In this document: piece by piece, positions 26,322 through 33,734 of the stretch
Numbering within the stretch: position 1 is the stretch's first letter
How the letters are laid out: every line of letters starts with the position of its first letter
DNA from: Syntrophus sp. PtaU1.Bin005
Lineage (GTDB): Bacteria > Desulfobacterota > Syntrophia > Syntrophales > Syntrophaceae
Length of the DNA: 33,734 bases
Direction of reading: 5' to 3'
Assembly (NCBI GenBank): GCA_002067745.1
Contig: MVRU01000024.1
Coordinates: forward strand, 1-33,734
The notes under the pieces: model-generated
What the model was told of the DNA's origin: nothing
The model's database searches: none
Seen by the model: only the letters and a program-made list of their open reading frames with translations
Translations under genes and position numbers: made by a program

Positions 26322-26331
26322 CGTCTCCCCC

Positions 26332-29300
26332 CTATGCCCTTTCCACGTTTACCATGAACGCCTTGTACTCCGGACAGAAGGTATTGGCGTCACCGACCGT
26401 AGGCGTCAGTAAATTTGTGCTGTCTCCACCGTCCTTGGGGAAGAGCCAGCCGTAATTGAAGGGAAGCCCAACCTGATGAACCGTCTTTCCTTCCACCTGG
26501 AAGGGCGTGAAACGCTTGGTCACCATGGCAACGCATTCCACGGATCCCCGAATGGAGGAAACCTTCACCCGCTGACCGTTCTGGATGCCTTTCTCCTTTG
26601 CCAGGAGATCGCCGATTTCGATGTAGAGTTCCGGCATCGCCTCCAGGAGCCAGGCCTGCCATCGGGTCAGAGCCCCGGAGCACCAGTGCTCCGTGCAGGA
26701 GTATGTCGTGCAGACATAGGGATATTTCTCACTGGCATTGGCCACCTTGTCGAGTTCGCCCTTGAAGATCTCGATGGCCGGATTGATAAGCTGACTCGAC
26801 ATGGGGTTTTTGGTCAGGGGGCCTTCCAGGGGCTCGTAGTGCTCAGGGAAGGGGCCTTCCACCATGCCCGGACCGAACAATGCGCCCACGCCATCGGTCT
26901 TCATGATGAAGGGGTATTTCCCCTTCTCCTTATCCGCCATGGGCGGCCAGGGGCCGTCGGGGACATCTCCGACCCACTTATCGCCGACCCATTCCAGAAG
27001 TTTCCGCTTGGGATTGTAAGGCTTCCCATAGATATCGCAGGAGGCCCGGTTGTAGATAACCCGCCGGTTGACCGGCCAGGCAAAGGACCAGTTGGGGAAG
27101 AGGCCGAGACCCGTCGGATCTTCCTTCCCGCGCTTCATCATCTTGTTCTCGCCGTCGGCGGTGAAGCTCCCCGCCATGATCCAGTTGCCTGAAGAGGTCG
27201 AACCGTCCGCCTGGAGATTGCCGAAGGTCGGTACCAGCTGCCCCTTTTTGAAGGTTGTCGTCGTTCCCTTCGCCTTATCCTCGATGACCGTGTCCTGAAG
27301 GAAATAGCCGTTGATCTGCTTGGACACCTTCAGGGCGTCGAACCGGCCTTTGCTGTCGGTGTAATCCCACTTGAGGTTGAGGATCGGCTCGGGATGAACG
27401 CCGCCCTCCTTGGCATAAAGTTCCTTGACGGCGTCCATGATCTTGAGCGTCATCTCGCCGACGGGAATGGCATCGCCGGGGGCCTCGGCCGCCTTGTACT
27501 TCCACTGGACCCAACGGCCCGAGTTGCTCTGGCTGCCTTCCTTTTCCATGGTGGCGGAAGCGGGAAGGAGGAAAACCTCCGTCTTGATCTTTTTGGGATC
27601 GACACCGGGCCCGCGCCAGAACTCATAGGTCTCGTTGTTGAAAATGTTCTCGCCTACCAGCCAATCAAGCTTCTCCAGGGCCTTCCGGACCTTGCCGGCA
27701 TTCGGGGAACTGACCGCCGGGTCGTTGGCTACGGAGAAGAGCCCCTTGACCTTCCCTTCGTACATCTTATCGAAGAGATGCATGAGGGAATAGGCCACGC
27801 CGTCATCCAGCTTGGGCAGCCAGGGATAGCCGAATTCGTTTTCCGCCGTTGCCTTGTCATCGAACATGGACTTGAGAAAGCTGACGTGAAACTTGGGATA
27901 GTTCGAATAATAGTTGGCCGATTGCGGGTCTTTCGATTCCGGTGTGTACTTATGGAGATATTTTTCCAGCGTATCCAGAGACGCCACGTGCATCTTCAGA
28001 TAACCGGGCAGATTGCCGTAAAGGATGCAGTGGTCCGTTGAACCCTGGACGTTCGGCTCACCACGGAGGGCGTTGATGCCGCCGCCGGCGATGCCCATAT
28101 TCCCCAGAAGGAGCTGGATGATGGCCATGGTCCGGATATTCTGGCTCCCAACGGTATGGTGGGTCCAGCCCAGGGCGTAACATTCCGTGCCCGCCTTGTC
28201 CGGGACACCCGTCGCGCTGTATTCGGAGTAAACCTTGAGCAGATTTTCCTTGGAAACACCGGTAATGCTGGAGACCTTGTCCAGGGTGTAGCGCGAGTAA
28301 TGCGCCTTCAGCATCTGGAAAACGCAGCGGGGATCGCTCAGGGTCATGTCCCGCTTGGGAATGCCCGCGTCGTCCTTTTCGAGGACCCAAGTGTCCTTGT
28401 TGTACTTCCGCTTTTCCGGATCATAGCCGGAAAAGAGACCGTCCTGGAAATTGAAATCGGGTCCTACAATAAAGGGAGCGTTGGTATAATTGACAACGTA
28501 GTCTTTGAAATACTTGTTGTTTTCAATGATGTAATGGATCATCCCGCCCAGAAAGGCGATGTCCGTGCCGGAGCGCAGGGGGACATGGTAATCGCAGCGG
28601 GCCGATGTCCTGGTGTAACGGGGGTCGACGTGGATGATTTTTGCCCCGTTCAGTTCCCTGGCCCGGAGGATCCACTTGAAAGCGATGGGGTGATGCTCCG
28701 CAGCATTGCTTCCCATAATGAGGATGCAGTCGCTGTTCTTGATGTCACAATAATGGTTCGTCATGGAACCGCGTCCGAACGACTCTCCCAGAGCCGCTAC
28801 CGATGGGCTGTGTCAGACCCGGGCCTGGTGGTCGATGTAGACGAGCCCCAGCGCCCTGCACTTGACGCTCATGAGCCAGCACTCTTCATTGTCCACGTTG
28901 GAGCTGCCCAGATGGCCGATGGTTTCACATCGGTTGACAACCTCGCCCTTGGCGTTGGTCTTGACAAAGCCGGCATCCCGGGTGTCCTTCACCAGGCGGG
29001 CGATCCGTTTGAGCGTCCAGTCCCAATCCTTCTCCTCCCACTTGTCGCTCATGGGAGCCCGGTACAGGACTTTTGTGAGGCGGTGCTTGTTCGCCTCTGT
29101 CAGGTCGAAGAAGCCCGCACCCTTGGCGCACAGGGACCCTTCGTTGATGGGGTGGTCGGCGTCCCCTTCAATGTTGAAAATTTTTCCGGTCATCTTGTCC
29201 ACACTGCAGACGAGTCCGCAGCCGACGGAACAGTAACAGCAGATCGTTGTTACCTGTTTTGCCGCCTTGACCCGGTTCATCTTGTTGAGCTCATCTGCGT

Positions 29301-29400
29301 AAGCTCTGGTGGGTTTCAGGTTGATGCCCAGGGTGGATAAGGCAATGCCTGATCCTACAGCGCCGGACAAGTGCAAGAAACCTCTCCTTGTGATGTCCAT
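26332..29400 (-). CDS. fdhA: Selenocysteine-containing formate dehydrogenase, catalytic (alpha) subunit
   Basis: Mo/W-bis-MGD enzyme for formate to CO2 or the reverse, about 1022 aa. An in-frame TGA at 28813-28815 (codon 196) reads as selenocysteine: HQARV-U-HSPSVAALGES, the exact position of Sec196 in E. coli FdnG. Without recoding the gene looks like two frames (26332-28764 and 28813-29478). N-terminus: Tat signal (DITRRGFLHLSG ... AYA), then a [4Fe-4S] site (CCYCSVGCGLVC ... CAKG). The rest is the molybdopterin oxidoreductase body and a C-terminal MGD-binding domain (KVSSIRGSVECVAMVTKRF). ATG 29400 follows AAGGAGGTAGAT and puts the twin arginines in place. The Tat signal makes it periplasmic. 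It lies between fdhE and fdhB. Confidence 0.97.
28780..28815 (-). promoter_or_regulatory. Sec UGA codon and bacterial SECIS hairpin in fdhA
   Basis: The UGA is at 28815-28813. Sixteen bases beyond it the mRNA can form CGGCUCU-GGG-AGAGUCG (28796-28780), seven pairs (one G-U) closing a G-rich loop. The bases after UGA (CACAGCCCAUCGGU) closely resemble the E. coli fdhF SECIS as I recall it. This is where SelB would bind. Confidence 0.75.
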
Positions 29401-29427
29401 ATCTACCTCCTTATGAATATGCCAAAA

Positions 29428-29441
29428 TTGACCTATGTCAC
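29428..29441 (-). promoter_or_regulatory. FNR/CRP-like half-symmetric site before fdhA
   Basis: TTGAC-CTAT-GTCAC, one base short of a perfect TTGAC-N4-GTCAA dyad of the CRP/FNR type. It lies 28 bp before ATG 29400. A possible promoter -35 (TTGACG, 29478-29473, minus) lies upstream, but its -10 is poor (TAGGTA), so fdhA may mainly be read from further upstream. Confidence 0.3.
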
Positions 29442-29650
29442 GCGTGGTATACCTATGTTTTTTTCCTTCCAGCGTCAAGGAAAAAACTCACATTTTGTCA
29501 TGGAAATTCATATGTTATAAAAAATACAATACAAGAGAGATGACGGAAGGAGGATTTCTGGAACGGTTGCTAGATGTCCGTGATGGAAAAAATGAGGGCG
29601 TTCTTTCCTGCGCATTCTGAAGAAATTCCGGTGAGATCTGTCACCGTCAA

Positions 29651-29687
29651 CAGGGCGGCCGGCCGGCCGGCCGGCCGGAGAGCCCTG
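29651..29687. repeat. GGCC tandem repeat inside a hairpin, fdhE-fdhA spacer
   Basis: An uninterrupted run of alternating GGCC units (about 29657-29678) flanked by CAGGGC and GCCCTG, so the whole stretch can fold on itself. It sits 30 bp after the fdhE stop and may end or stabilise the upstream transcript. No T tract follows on the minus strand. Rich in FseI/NaeI-type palindromes. Confidence 0.55.
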
Positions 29688-29718
29688 GCAGCAACCGGGA
29701 CTCCTTTACCGAACGGTT

Positions 29719-30603
29719 CTAAAAAACATTCCAGTCGGTGACGGTCATGGGGGCAAAATTCTTTTCCTGCATGATCACGTCGATATGGGTGAGGCCAAGG
29801 GCTGAAACGTCCAGGTCGCGGTCGTGCAGATCACTGACCCGGTACAGGGTAACAAGATAACGTTGACAGGAATCGCACGTGAAGGCCGCTTCCTGTGGTC
29901 TTTCTTCAATCAGGAAAAAATCCATCCCCTCCTGTCCTTCATATTCGCAATAAGGGCAGACCACCCGGCTGAAACGCCACAGGTGCCCGCAGCGCGAGCA
30001 GTGGAGCCGGCGTTCGCCGATCTTTTCTCCAATGACGGCCAGAGAAGGGAAAGAGCCGCAGATGGGGCAATAGCCTTTTTCCCATTTGAGCCCCTGGATC
30101 CGCTCGGCGATCTTCAGCGCCCTCTTTTCCAGGACAATTCTGGAGGCGGAATTCAGAATAAAACCGATTCGCGGCGCGGCAATCGAAAGGGTGCCGCCCC
30201 AGGTGGAGAGAAGGTTCTGCTGTCCGTCACGTTTTCTCGTGAAATAGTCCGAAAGGGCAAGCACCCCTTCGGAAAGGGCCTTTTCCAGGCGGTCAAGATC
30301 TTCCTTCAGATCGGGAAAGCCCTTCTGAAAAGCCGGGATCAGGGAGCGGACAAGATCCTCCCAGGGATCACTTTCCAAAAGCAAAGGGTGCTGCTCGATG
30401 GCCGGTACTCCTCCCTGAAAGCGGATCTCGTCGATCTGAAAAGGAGGATTTTCCTCCAGCTCCAACTCTTCCAGGAGGTGGTTTCTCGTTAAAATCAAAG
30501 GGCGGAAAGCTTCAAGGAGAGGCTGGTTGTGGGGGTGCCTTTCTACCTCCCGATCGATTATTTCTTCAAATCTCCTGATGCTGCCGCTCCTGTCTTTCAT
30601 CAT
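29719..30603 (-). CDS. fdhE: Formate dehydrogenase accessory protein FdhE
   Basis: Needed for maturation of Tat-exported, respiratory formate dehydrogenases; it binds the catalytic subunit before export. 294 aa. The N-terminal half is helical. The C-terminal half holds the rubredoxin-like metal sites: CPICGSFP, CSRCGHLW, CPYCEYEG and CDSCQRYL, four intact CxxC pairs that bind iron. It sits directly upstream of fdhA on the same strand, with 318 bp between the fdhE stop and the fdhA start. A preceding FmdE-family gene probably joins the transcript. No Shine-Dalgarno is clear at the ATG, and a second ATG is the next codon. Confidence 0.93.
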   Translation of the reverse strand: MMKDRSGSIRRFEEIIDREVERHPHNQPLLEAFRPLILTRNHLLEELELEENPPFQIDEIRFQGGVPAIEQHPLLLESDPWEDLVRSLIPAFQKGFPDLKEDLDRLEKALSEGVLALSDYFTRKRDGQQNLLSTWGGTLSIAAPRIGFILNSASRIVLEKRALKIAERIQGLKWEKGYCPICGSFPSLAVIGEKIGERRLHCSRCGHLWRFSRVVCPYCEYEGQEGMDFFLIEERPQEAAFTCDSCQRYLVTLYRVSDLHDRDLDVSALGLTHIDVIMQEKNFAPMTVTDWNVF

Positions 30604-30882
30604 AGTGCACCCTTCGTTTTTTGCTTCTTCTGTATCGGAAGGAAGAGGCCGGTGTCAAGGGATATGTGTCTTTATCGACATATCGGGCCGGAAAAACACC
30701 CTGACTCTGTCGGGGTGGACGTTCGACCTGTCCGGCAGCGGGCCTGGCTTTTTAGCCAGGGCGGTTGGCGTGTGATTCTGAAGCTCAAAGGAGGACGGTG
30801 ATTGGCGACTTTTGATCTCGCATGATCAAAAGGGGGGAGGTGCGCCCCGCCCCATGCTGCACGGGGCGGGGCGTCCGTTGAT
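30604..30882. other. Spacer with several hairpins between the FmdE-like gene and fdhE
   Basis: About 280 bp without a gene. It contains GATATGT/ACATATC (near 30660-30682), CCTGGCT-TTTT-AGCCAGG (about 30746-30763), and CTTTTGATC-N6-GATCAAAAG (30809-30832). It also contains the large GC hairpin listed separately. Four stems in one spacer suggest RNA processing or partial termination between the two accessory genes. Confidence 0.5.
30843..30873 (-). terminator. 11-bp GC hairpin after the FmdE-like gene
   Basis: CGCCCCGCCCC (30843-30853), 9-nt loop, GGGGCGGGGCG (30863-30873), just 10 bp beyond the stop of the FmdE-like gene. On the minus strand a C-rich stretch and then TTTT follow. A strong stem, weak U tract; probably a partial terminator. 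Confidence 0.6.
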
Positions 30883-31452
30883 CTAACGATATGGATCCGA
30901 TCCCTGGCAGCCGAGGCAGAGGTCCCCGTCGCTGACGGGATAGGACTCGCCGCATTTAGGGCACAGGGCAACCTTTCCTTTTTTCTTCTCCTGGATGAAA
31001 TCCGGTTTGATCTGAATACGCCGCAGGCTGAGCAGATCCTGTCCGGCTTCCCGGATTTCTCGGTAAAGCCTGTCGGAATCCTGTTCCTTCTTGGGTTTTA
31101 TCTTCATGAACCAGTTTCGAACCTCCTGCCAGGGCTCCATTTTATTCACATCCAGAAACACCCGAACCCCTTCCCCGGTATACTTGTCATAAAGGCTGAG
31201 CGCATAGCGCCCAAGGGGAAGGACCGTGAGCCACCCGTTGCCGGTGGTACAGGGGGTCAGAAGCTGTATCGCATCGGGGAGGCAGGTTTTTGTTTCGCAG
31301 AGGGCATCGTAAAGGATCCCCTCGGGTAGATTTTTTACCGCAAGGTCCACCATGAATCCTCCGATAAGGACGCCGGGGGCGGGGGAGCCGTGAAAGGACC
31401 TTACGATTTCAAAATATTCATCATAAGAGTAAGACATAATTTTCGAACTCAT
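30883..31452 (-). CDS. FmdE-family protein with C-terminal zinc ribbon
   Basis: 189 aa. Residues 12-125 follow the FmdE family (named from the formylmethanofuran dehydrogenase operon): SFHGSPAPGVLIGGFMVDLA, ALCETKTCLPDAIQLLTPC, TTGNGWLTVLPLGRYALSLYDK and GEGVRVFLD. The conserved His and Cys residues that bind metal in this family are all present. The C-terminus adds a zinc ribbon (CPKCGESY ... CLGCQG). The biochemical role is not established; the frequent company of molybdenum/tungsten enzymes suggests cofactor or metal delivery. ATG 31452 follows CTAAGGAG at good spacing. It is the first gene of the fdh cluster on the minus strand, and its upstream region abuts a transposase remnant. Confidence 0.88.
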   Translation of the reverse strand: MSSKIMSYSYDEYFEIVRSFHGSPAPGVLIGGFMVDLAVKNLPEGILYDALCETKTCLPDAIQLLTPCTTGNGWLTVLPLGRYALSLYDKYTGEGVRVFLDVNKMEPWQEVRNWFMKIKPKKEQDSDRLYREIREAGQDLLSLRRIQIKPDFIQEKKKGKVALCPKCGESYPVSDGDLCLGCQGSDPYR

Positions 31453-31548
31453 GGTGTTGTTTTCTCCTTAGCGTATAACGTCTCCAAAGACCGCAATCCC
31501 TCAGGCTGTATAAAGGGTTCAATTAACACTATGTTCTGGATCCCATAA

Positions 31549-31881
31549 TGTCAAGATGAAAAATGGCGCATCCTTCCGCAGTCCAACGGCAAACTGGAAC
31601 GCTTTCACGGAACCATCAAGGAAGAATGCATCCGCCCCGGGGTGCCACTATCCCTTGACGATGCCCGTAGAATGGTCCAAAAGTACATCACGTATTACAA
31701 TGAGACCAGGCTGCACAGCGCCATCGGGTACGTTTCCCCCTTGGACAGACTTGAAGGCAGAGACATGGAAATCTTCAAAGAGCGAGACGGAAAACTGGAA
31801 GCAGCCAGAGAGCTGCGAAAACATCAACGACAGAGGACCTATTCTGAAATCAATCCTTCAGGAGCAGCCTTTGTATGTTAA
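31549..31881 (+). pseudogene. C-terminal fragment of an IS3-family transposase (OrfB)
   Basis: The frame is open from 31549 to a stop at 31881, and the sense begins WRILPQSNGKLERFHGTIKE. It shows the end of the integrase core: QSNGKLERFHGTIKEEC and YITYYNETRLHSAIGYVSP, with the last catalytic Glu present (KLERFH). The N-terminal two thirds, OrfA and the left inverted repeat are missing. An internal GTG at 31642 opens a shorter frame but is not a real start. It is an inactive remnant. Confidence 0.85.
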
Positions 31882-31917
31882 AACAAGTGGGTCAAAAGTC
31901 CATTTCCGACTGAGACG

Positions 31918-32119
31918 GGATACCCTCCTATTCACCGGAACTTAATCTGGACGAATACTTAGACGGAAACCTGAAAAACAAAGTTCATTCTGGGAAGCAG
32001 ATTCGCAACCAAGAAGATATTGAAAAAAGCCCCGTTCATTTATGCGGACTCTCGTTAAACGGCCTGCTCATGTCCGTAATTATTTCAAGCACCCAAGAGT
32101 AGCCTATGCTGCGTAACGA
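31918..32119 (+). pseudogene. C-terminal fragment of an IS630-family transposase, frameshifted
   Basis: From about 31918 the plus strand reads PSYSPELNLDEYLDGNLKNK and VHSGKQIRNQEDIEK. It then shifts frame at a run of six A (32021-32026) and continues RSFMRTLVKRPAHVRNYFKH, ending PRVAYAA-stop. These are the typical last 70 residues of an IS630-type DDE transposase (YSPELNPDE motif). Everything upstream is lost. The single missing A restores a continuous frame, so it may be decay of a remnant that is dead anyway. Confidence 0.75.
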
Positions 32120-32193
32120 ACTTCAGATGTTTAATCGCCGGAGTAACAATGGAAATTATTTCGTCTTCCCAAATAAATTATGTTATTCATAAC

Positions 32194-32222
32194 TTGACAT
32201 AGGAGATGGCTCTGACTATATA
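32194..32222 (+). promoter_or_regulatory. Sigma-70 promoter of moaA
   Basis: TTGACA (32194-32199), 17-nt spacer, TATATA (32217-32222). A perfect -35 and a fair -10. TTATG-N5-CATAA, a small dyad, ends at the base before the -35 and could be an operator. The predicted leader is about 85 nt and shows no molybdenum-cofactor riboswitch that I can recognise. Confidence 0.6.
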
Positions 32223-32311
32223 AGCAACAGGTCAACAGCCGGGTCGGCTCATAAGTTTTGCCGTGCTTTAAACATACGACAGAGAAGGGTTGGTCAAAGA
32301 ACGTGGTAAAC

Positions 32312-33292
32312 ATGTTGGATTCTTATAATAGGAAGATTAACTACCTGCGCATTTCCGTGACCGACCGCTGCAATTTGCGCTGCAGGTACTGCATGCCGGA
32401 AGAGGGCATTTCCAAACTTGAACACGATAAAATTTTAAGTTTGGAAGATATCGTGAGATTGGTCAAGGTAGGGGCCGGGATCGGCATCCGCAAAATCAGG
32501 CTCACAGGCGGCGAGCCGCTCATACGCAGTCACATTACCCAGCTGATCGCCAGCATTCGCAAAATCCCGGCAATTGACGACATCGCCATTACCACCAACG
32601 GAGTTTTGTTTTGCGGTATGGCGGAAGAACTGAAAGCCGCGGGCCTGGATCGGGCCAATTTCAGCCTGGATACGATGGTTGCGGAAAAATTTGAATTCAT
32701 TACACGGCGCAATCATCGAACAGGAGTCAAAAGGGCGATTTTCAAAGCCCTGGATCTGGGCCTGGAGCCGGTGAAAATCAATACGGTGGTCATCAAGGGA
32801 TTCAACGATGATGAGCTGCTGGATTTTGCGAAGCTGGCCTATGATTTTCCTCTGCATATCCGGTTTATCGAGTTCATGCCGATCGGAGATGTTTTGTTCT
32901 GGAACAGGGACCGCATCATTTCTTCCGAAGAGATTCGGGAGAAGATTGCCCGGAGATATGAACTGGCTCCGACGAAGATCAGCAAGGGAAGCGGCCCGGC
33001 CGTGTATTTCAAGCTGGCAGGCGGTCGGGGTACGATTGGCTTCATTACGCCCATGAGCCATAAATTCTGTTCCGAATGCAACCGTTTGCGACTCACGGCG
33101 GAAGGAAAGCTGCGGGGCTGTCTGTACGACAAGCGGGAAATCGATTTAAAAGCGGCCCTGGAACATAAATCCGATGATGAGGAACTTAAAAAACTATTCA
33201 TTCAAGCCATTTCCCTCAAGCCGTCCGAACATCACATGAATGAGGGCTGGGGAAAGGACAACCTGCGCAAAATGAGCCAGATAGGCGGTTGA
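32312..33292 (+). CDS. moaA: GTP 3',8-cyclase MoaA
   Basis: Radical-SAM enzyme for the first step of molybdopterin biosynthesis, GTP to 3',8-cyclo-GTP. The N-terminal [4Fe-4S] site is CNLRCRYC (C20, C24, C27). SAM and substrate blocks RLTGGEPLIR and FIEFMPIGD follow. The C-terminal cluster that binds GTP is CSECNRLRLTAEGKLRGC, and the protein ends in the conserved Gly-Gly (SQIGG) that is needed for activity. From ATG 32312 it is 326 aa, the normal length. The frame is open from a TTG at 32258; a GTG at 32303 is an alternative. The product supports the formate dehydrogenase encoded just upstream on the other strand. No other moa gene is in view. Confidence 0.96.
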   Translation: MLDSYNRKINYLRISVTDRCNLRCRYCMPEEGISKLEHDKILSLEDIVRLVKVGAGIGIRKIRLTGGEPLIRSHITQLIASIRKIPAIDDIAITTNGVLFCGMAEELKAAGLDRANFSLDTMVAEKFEFITRRNHRTGVKRAIFKALDLGLEPVKINTVVIKGFNDDELLDFAKLAYDFPLHIRFIEFMPIGDVLFWNRDRIISSEEIREKIARRYELAPTKISKGSGPAVYFKLAGGRGTIGFITPMSHKFCSECNRLRLTAEGKLRGCLYDKREIDLKAALEHKSDDEELKKLFIQAISLKPSEHHMNEGWGKDNLRKMSQIGG

Positions 33293-33509
33293 ACTCGGCC
33301 GTCCCCGGATCATTCGGCCCGATAAACATCCGCATCGTTGTAACGATTCCCTCCTGAATCCTTCCTTTTTTTCTTCCTTTCGGATAACGGTGAATCCCCG
33401 TTGTGCTATGTGTAATATAATCATTTGATTTGATTAAAGAAATGTTTCATTTTTGTCTTTACCGCAACGGGAAAAAGATGTAGTACTGTACCCGTTCTGT
33501 TTGGTGCGA

Positions 33510-33538
33510 TTGACACATTCATTGGAAGGAATTTTAAT
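33510..33538 (+). promoter_or_regulatory. Candidate sigma-70 promoter near the right edge
   Basis: TTGACA (33510-33515), 17-nt spacer, TTTAAT (33533-33538). A good match on both boxes. The predicted start falls almost on ATG 33546, so a leaderless short message is possible, or the promoter served a gene lost to the insertion sequence. Confidence 0.45.
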
Positions 33539-33545
33539 TACAGTC

Positions 33546-33665
33546 ATGCGATGCGGAACATTCAAGGAGTCAGGCCTTTGCAGAAACGACCAGATCCAAT
33601 TGCTGGAGGCTGACCTGAAGGGTCATATCAGGAAAGAGGAGGCCGGATACAGCGGAAAATGGTAA
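33546..33665 (+). CDS. Short frame ending at an IS boundary (doubtful gene fragment)
   Basis: A 39-codon frame (MRCGTFKESGLCRNDQIQLL ...) that ends in TAA exactly where the insertion-sequence end begins. It is open upstream to 33453 in the same frame. I recognise nothing in it, and no ribosome site is seen. It may be the stub of a gene cut by the element, or chance. Confidence 0.2.
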   Translation: MRCGTFKESGLCRNDQIQLLEADLKGHIRKEEAGYSGKW

Positions 33666-33734
33666 TGACAACCGAAAATTGACCACCTGTGATAATCGAA
33701 TTTTGACCACCCAGAGCAGTGTTTATACTTTGGG
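33666..33734 (+). mobile_element. Left end of a probable IS21-family element (runs out of window)
   Basis: From TGACAACC at 33666 the sequence has two copies of a short repeat: GAAAATTGACCACC and GAATTTTGACCACC, spaced about 24 bp apart. Multiple TGACCACC-type repeats at the termini, before istA, are characteristic of many IS21-family elements. The transposase gene would lie beyond the right edge, so the call rests on the end repeats alone. Confidence 0.6.

Noticed and set aside
28764-28815. fdhA as a pseudogene split by a nonsense mutation
   Set aside because: The stop is UGA at the exact Sec position, the frame continues with conserved residues and a SECIS-like hairpin follows.
32015-32035. 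Programmed -1 frameshift in the IS630 fragment at the A6G run
   Set aside because: The reading codons do not form a proper slippery heptamer, and the gene is already truncated, so plain decay is simpler.
32223-32311. Molybdenum-cofactor riboswitch before moaA
   Set aside because: The leader is only about 85 nt and shows none of the conserved helices I know for that class.
1-33734. CRISPR array, rRNA, tRNA or prophage
   Set aside because: No regularly spaced repeats, no rRNA or tRNA signature and no phage structural genes were seen on either strand.

Overview
The window looks like chromosomal DNA of a strictly anaerobic, probably syntrophic Desulfobacterota (Syntrophus/Smithella-like). The grounds are a Tat-exported selenocysteine formate dehydrogenase with FdhE, an ADP-forming-type acyl-CoA synthetase, a VPLPA/PEP-CTERM exported protein, a methyl-accepting chemotaxis receptor, and a moderately high G+C content with strong Shine-Dalgarno sites. 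The taxon is inference; no rRNA is present. Most genes are ordinary housekeeping genes in short operons.

Layout. 1-3848 (minus): glutamate racemase murI, a secreted L,D-transpeptidase, and a sensor histidine kinase cut by the left edge. 4003-7303: a THUMP-type RNA methyltransferase overlaps bioB by four bases (both minus). birA is divergent on the plus strand, and a textbook BirA operator (TTGTCAACC-N14-GGTTGACAA) lies between bioB and birA. 7436-8425: a VPLPA-CTERM protein with its own promoter and a 15-bp hairpin. 8590-10141: two small orphan minus-strand genes and a decayed AI-2E-type transporter. 10233-11847 (minus): DUF47 and Pit phosphate transporter genes. 12265-18906: mutM, a thioredoxin-fold exported protein (minus), a DUF3343 Se/S-carrier-like protein, an MCP, a cold-shock protein and a DEAD-box helicase. 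A perfect 18-bp hairpin separates the last two. 18980-20855 (minus): DAHP synthase and chorismate mutase-prephenate dehydratase. 21267-22227: a lipoprotein gene broken by one frameshift. 22418-24457 (minus): the acyl-CoA synthetase, with a strong promoter.

24769-31452 (minus) is the main metabolic locus, read in the order FmdE-family zinc protein, fdhE, fdhA (catalytic, in-frame UGA = selenocysteine), fdhB (four [4Fe-4S]), fdhC (cytochrome b). It ends at a good terminator. moaA, for the first step of molybdopterin synthesis, follows on the plus strand, so the right third supplies both the enzyme and part of its cofactor pathway. The fdh cluster and moaA are separated by remnants of an IS3-family and an IS630-family transposase, and the right edge runs into what looks like an IS21-family end.

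I see no clear previously undescribed multi-gene system. The most useful observations are the Sec codon that splits fdhA, the BirA operator whose half-sites contain both -35 boxes, the FmdE-FdhE pairing, the hairpin before the helicase, and several small unnamed proteins and decayed genes.
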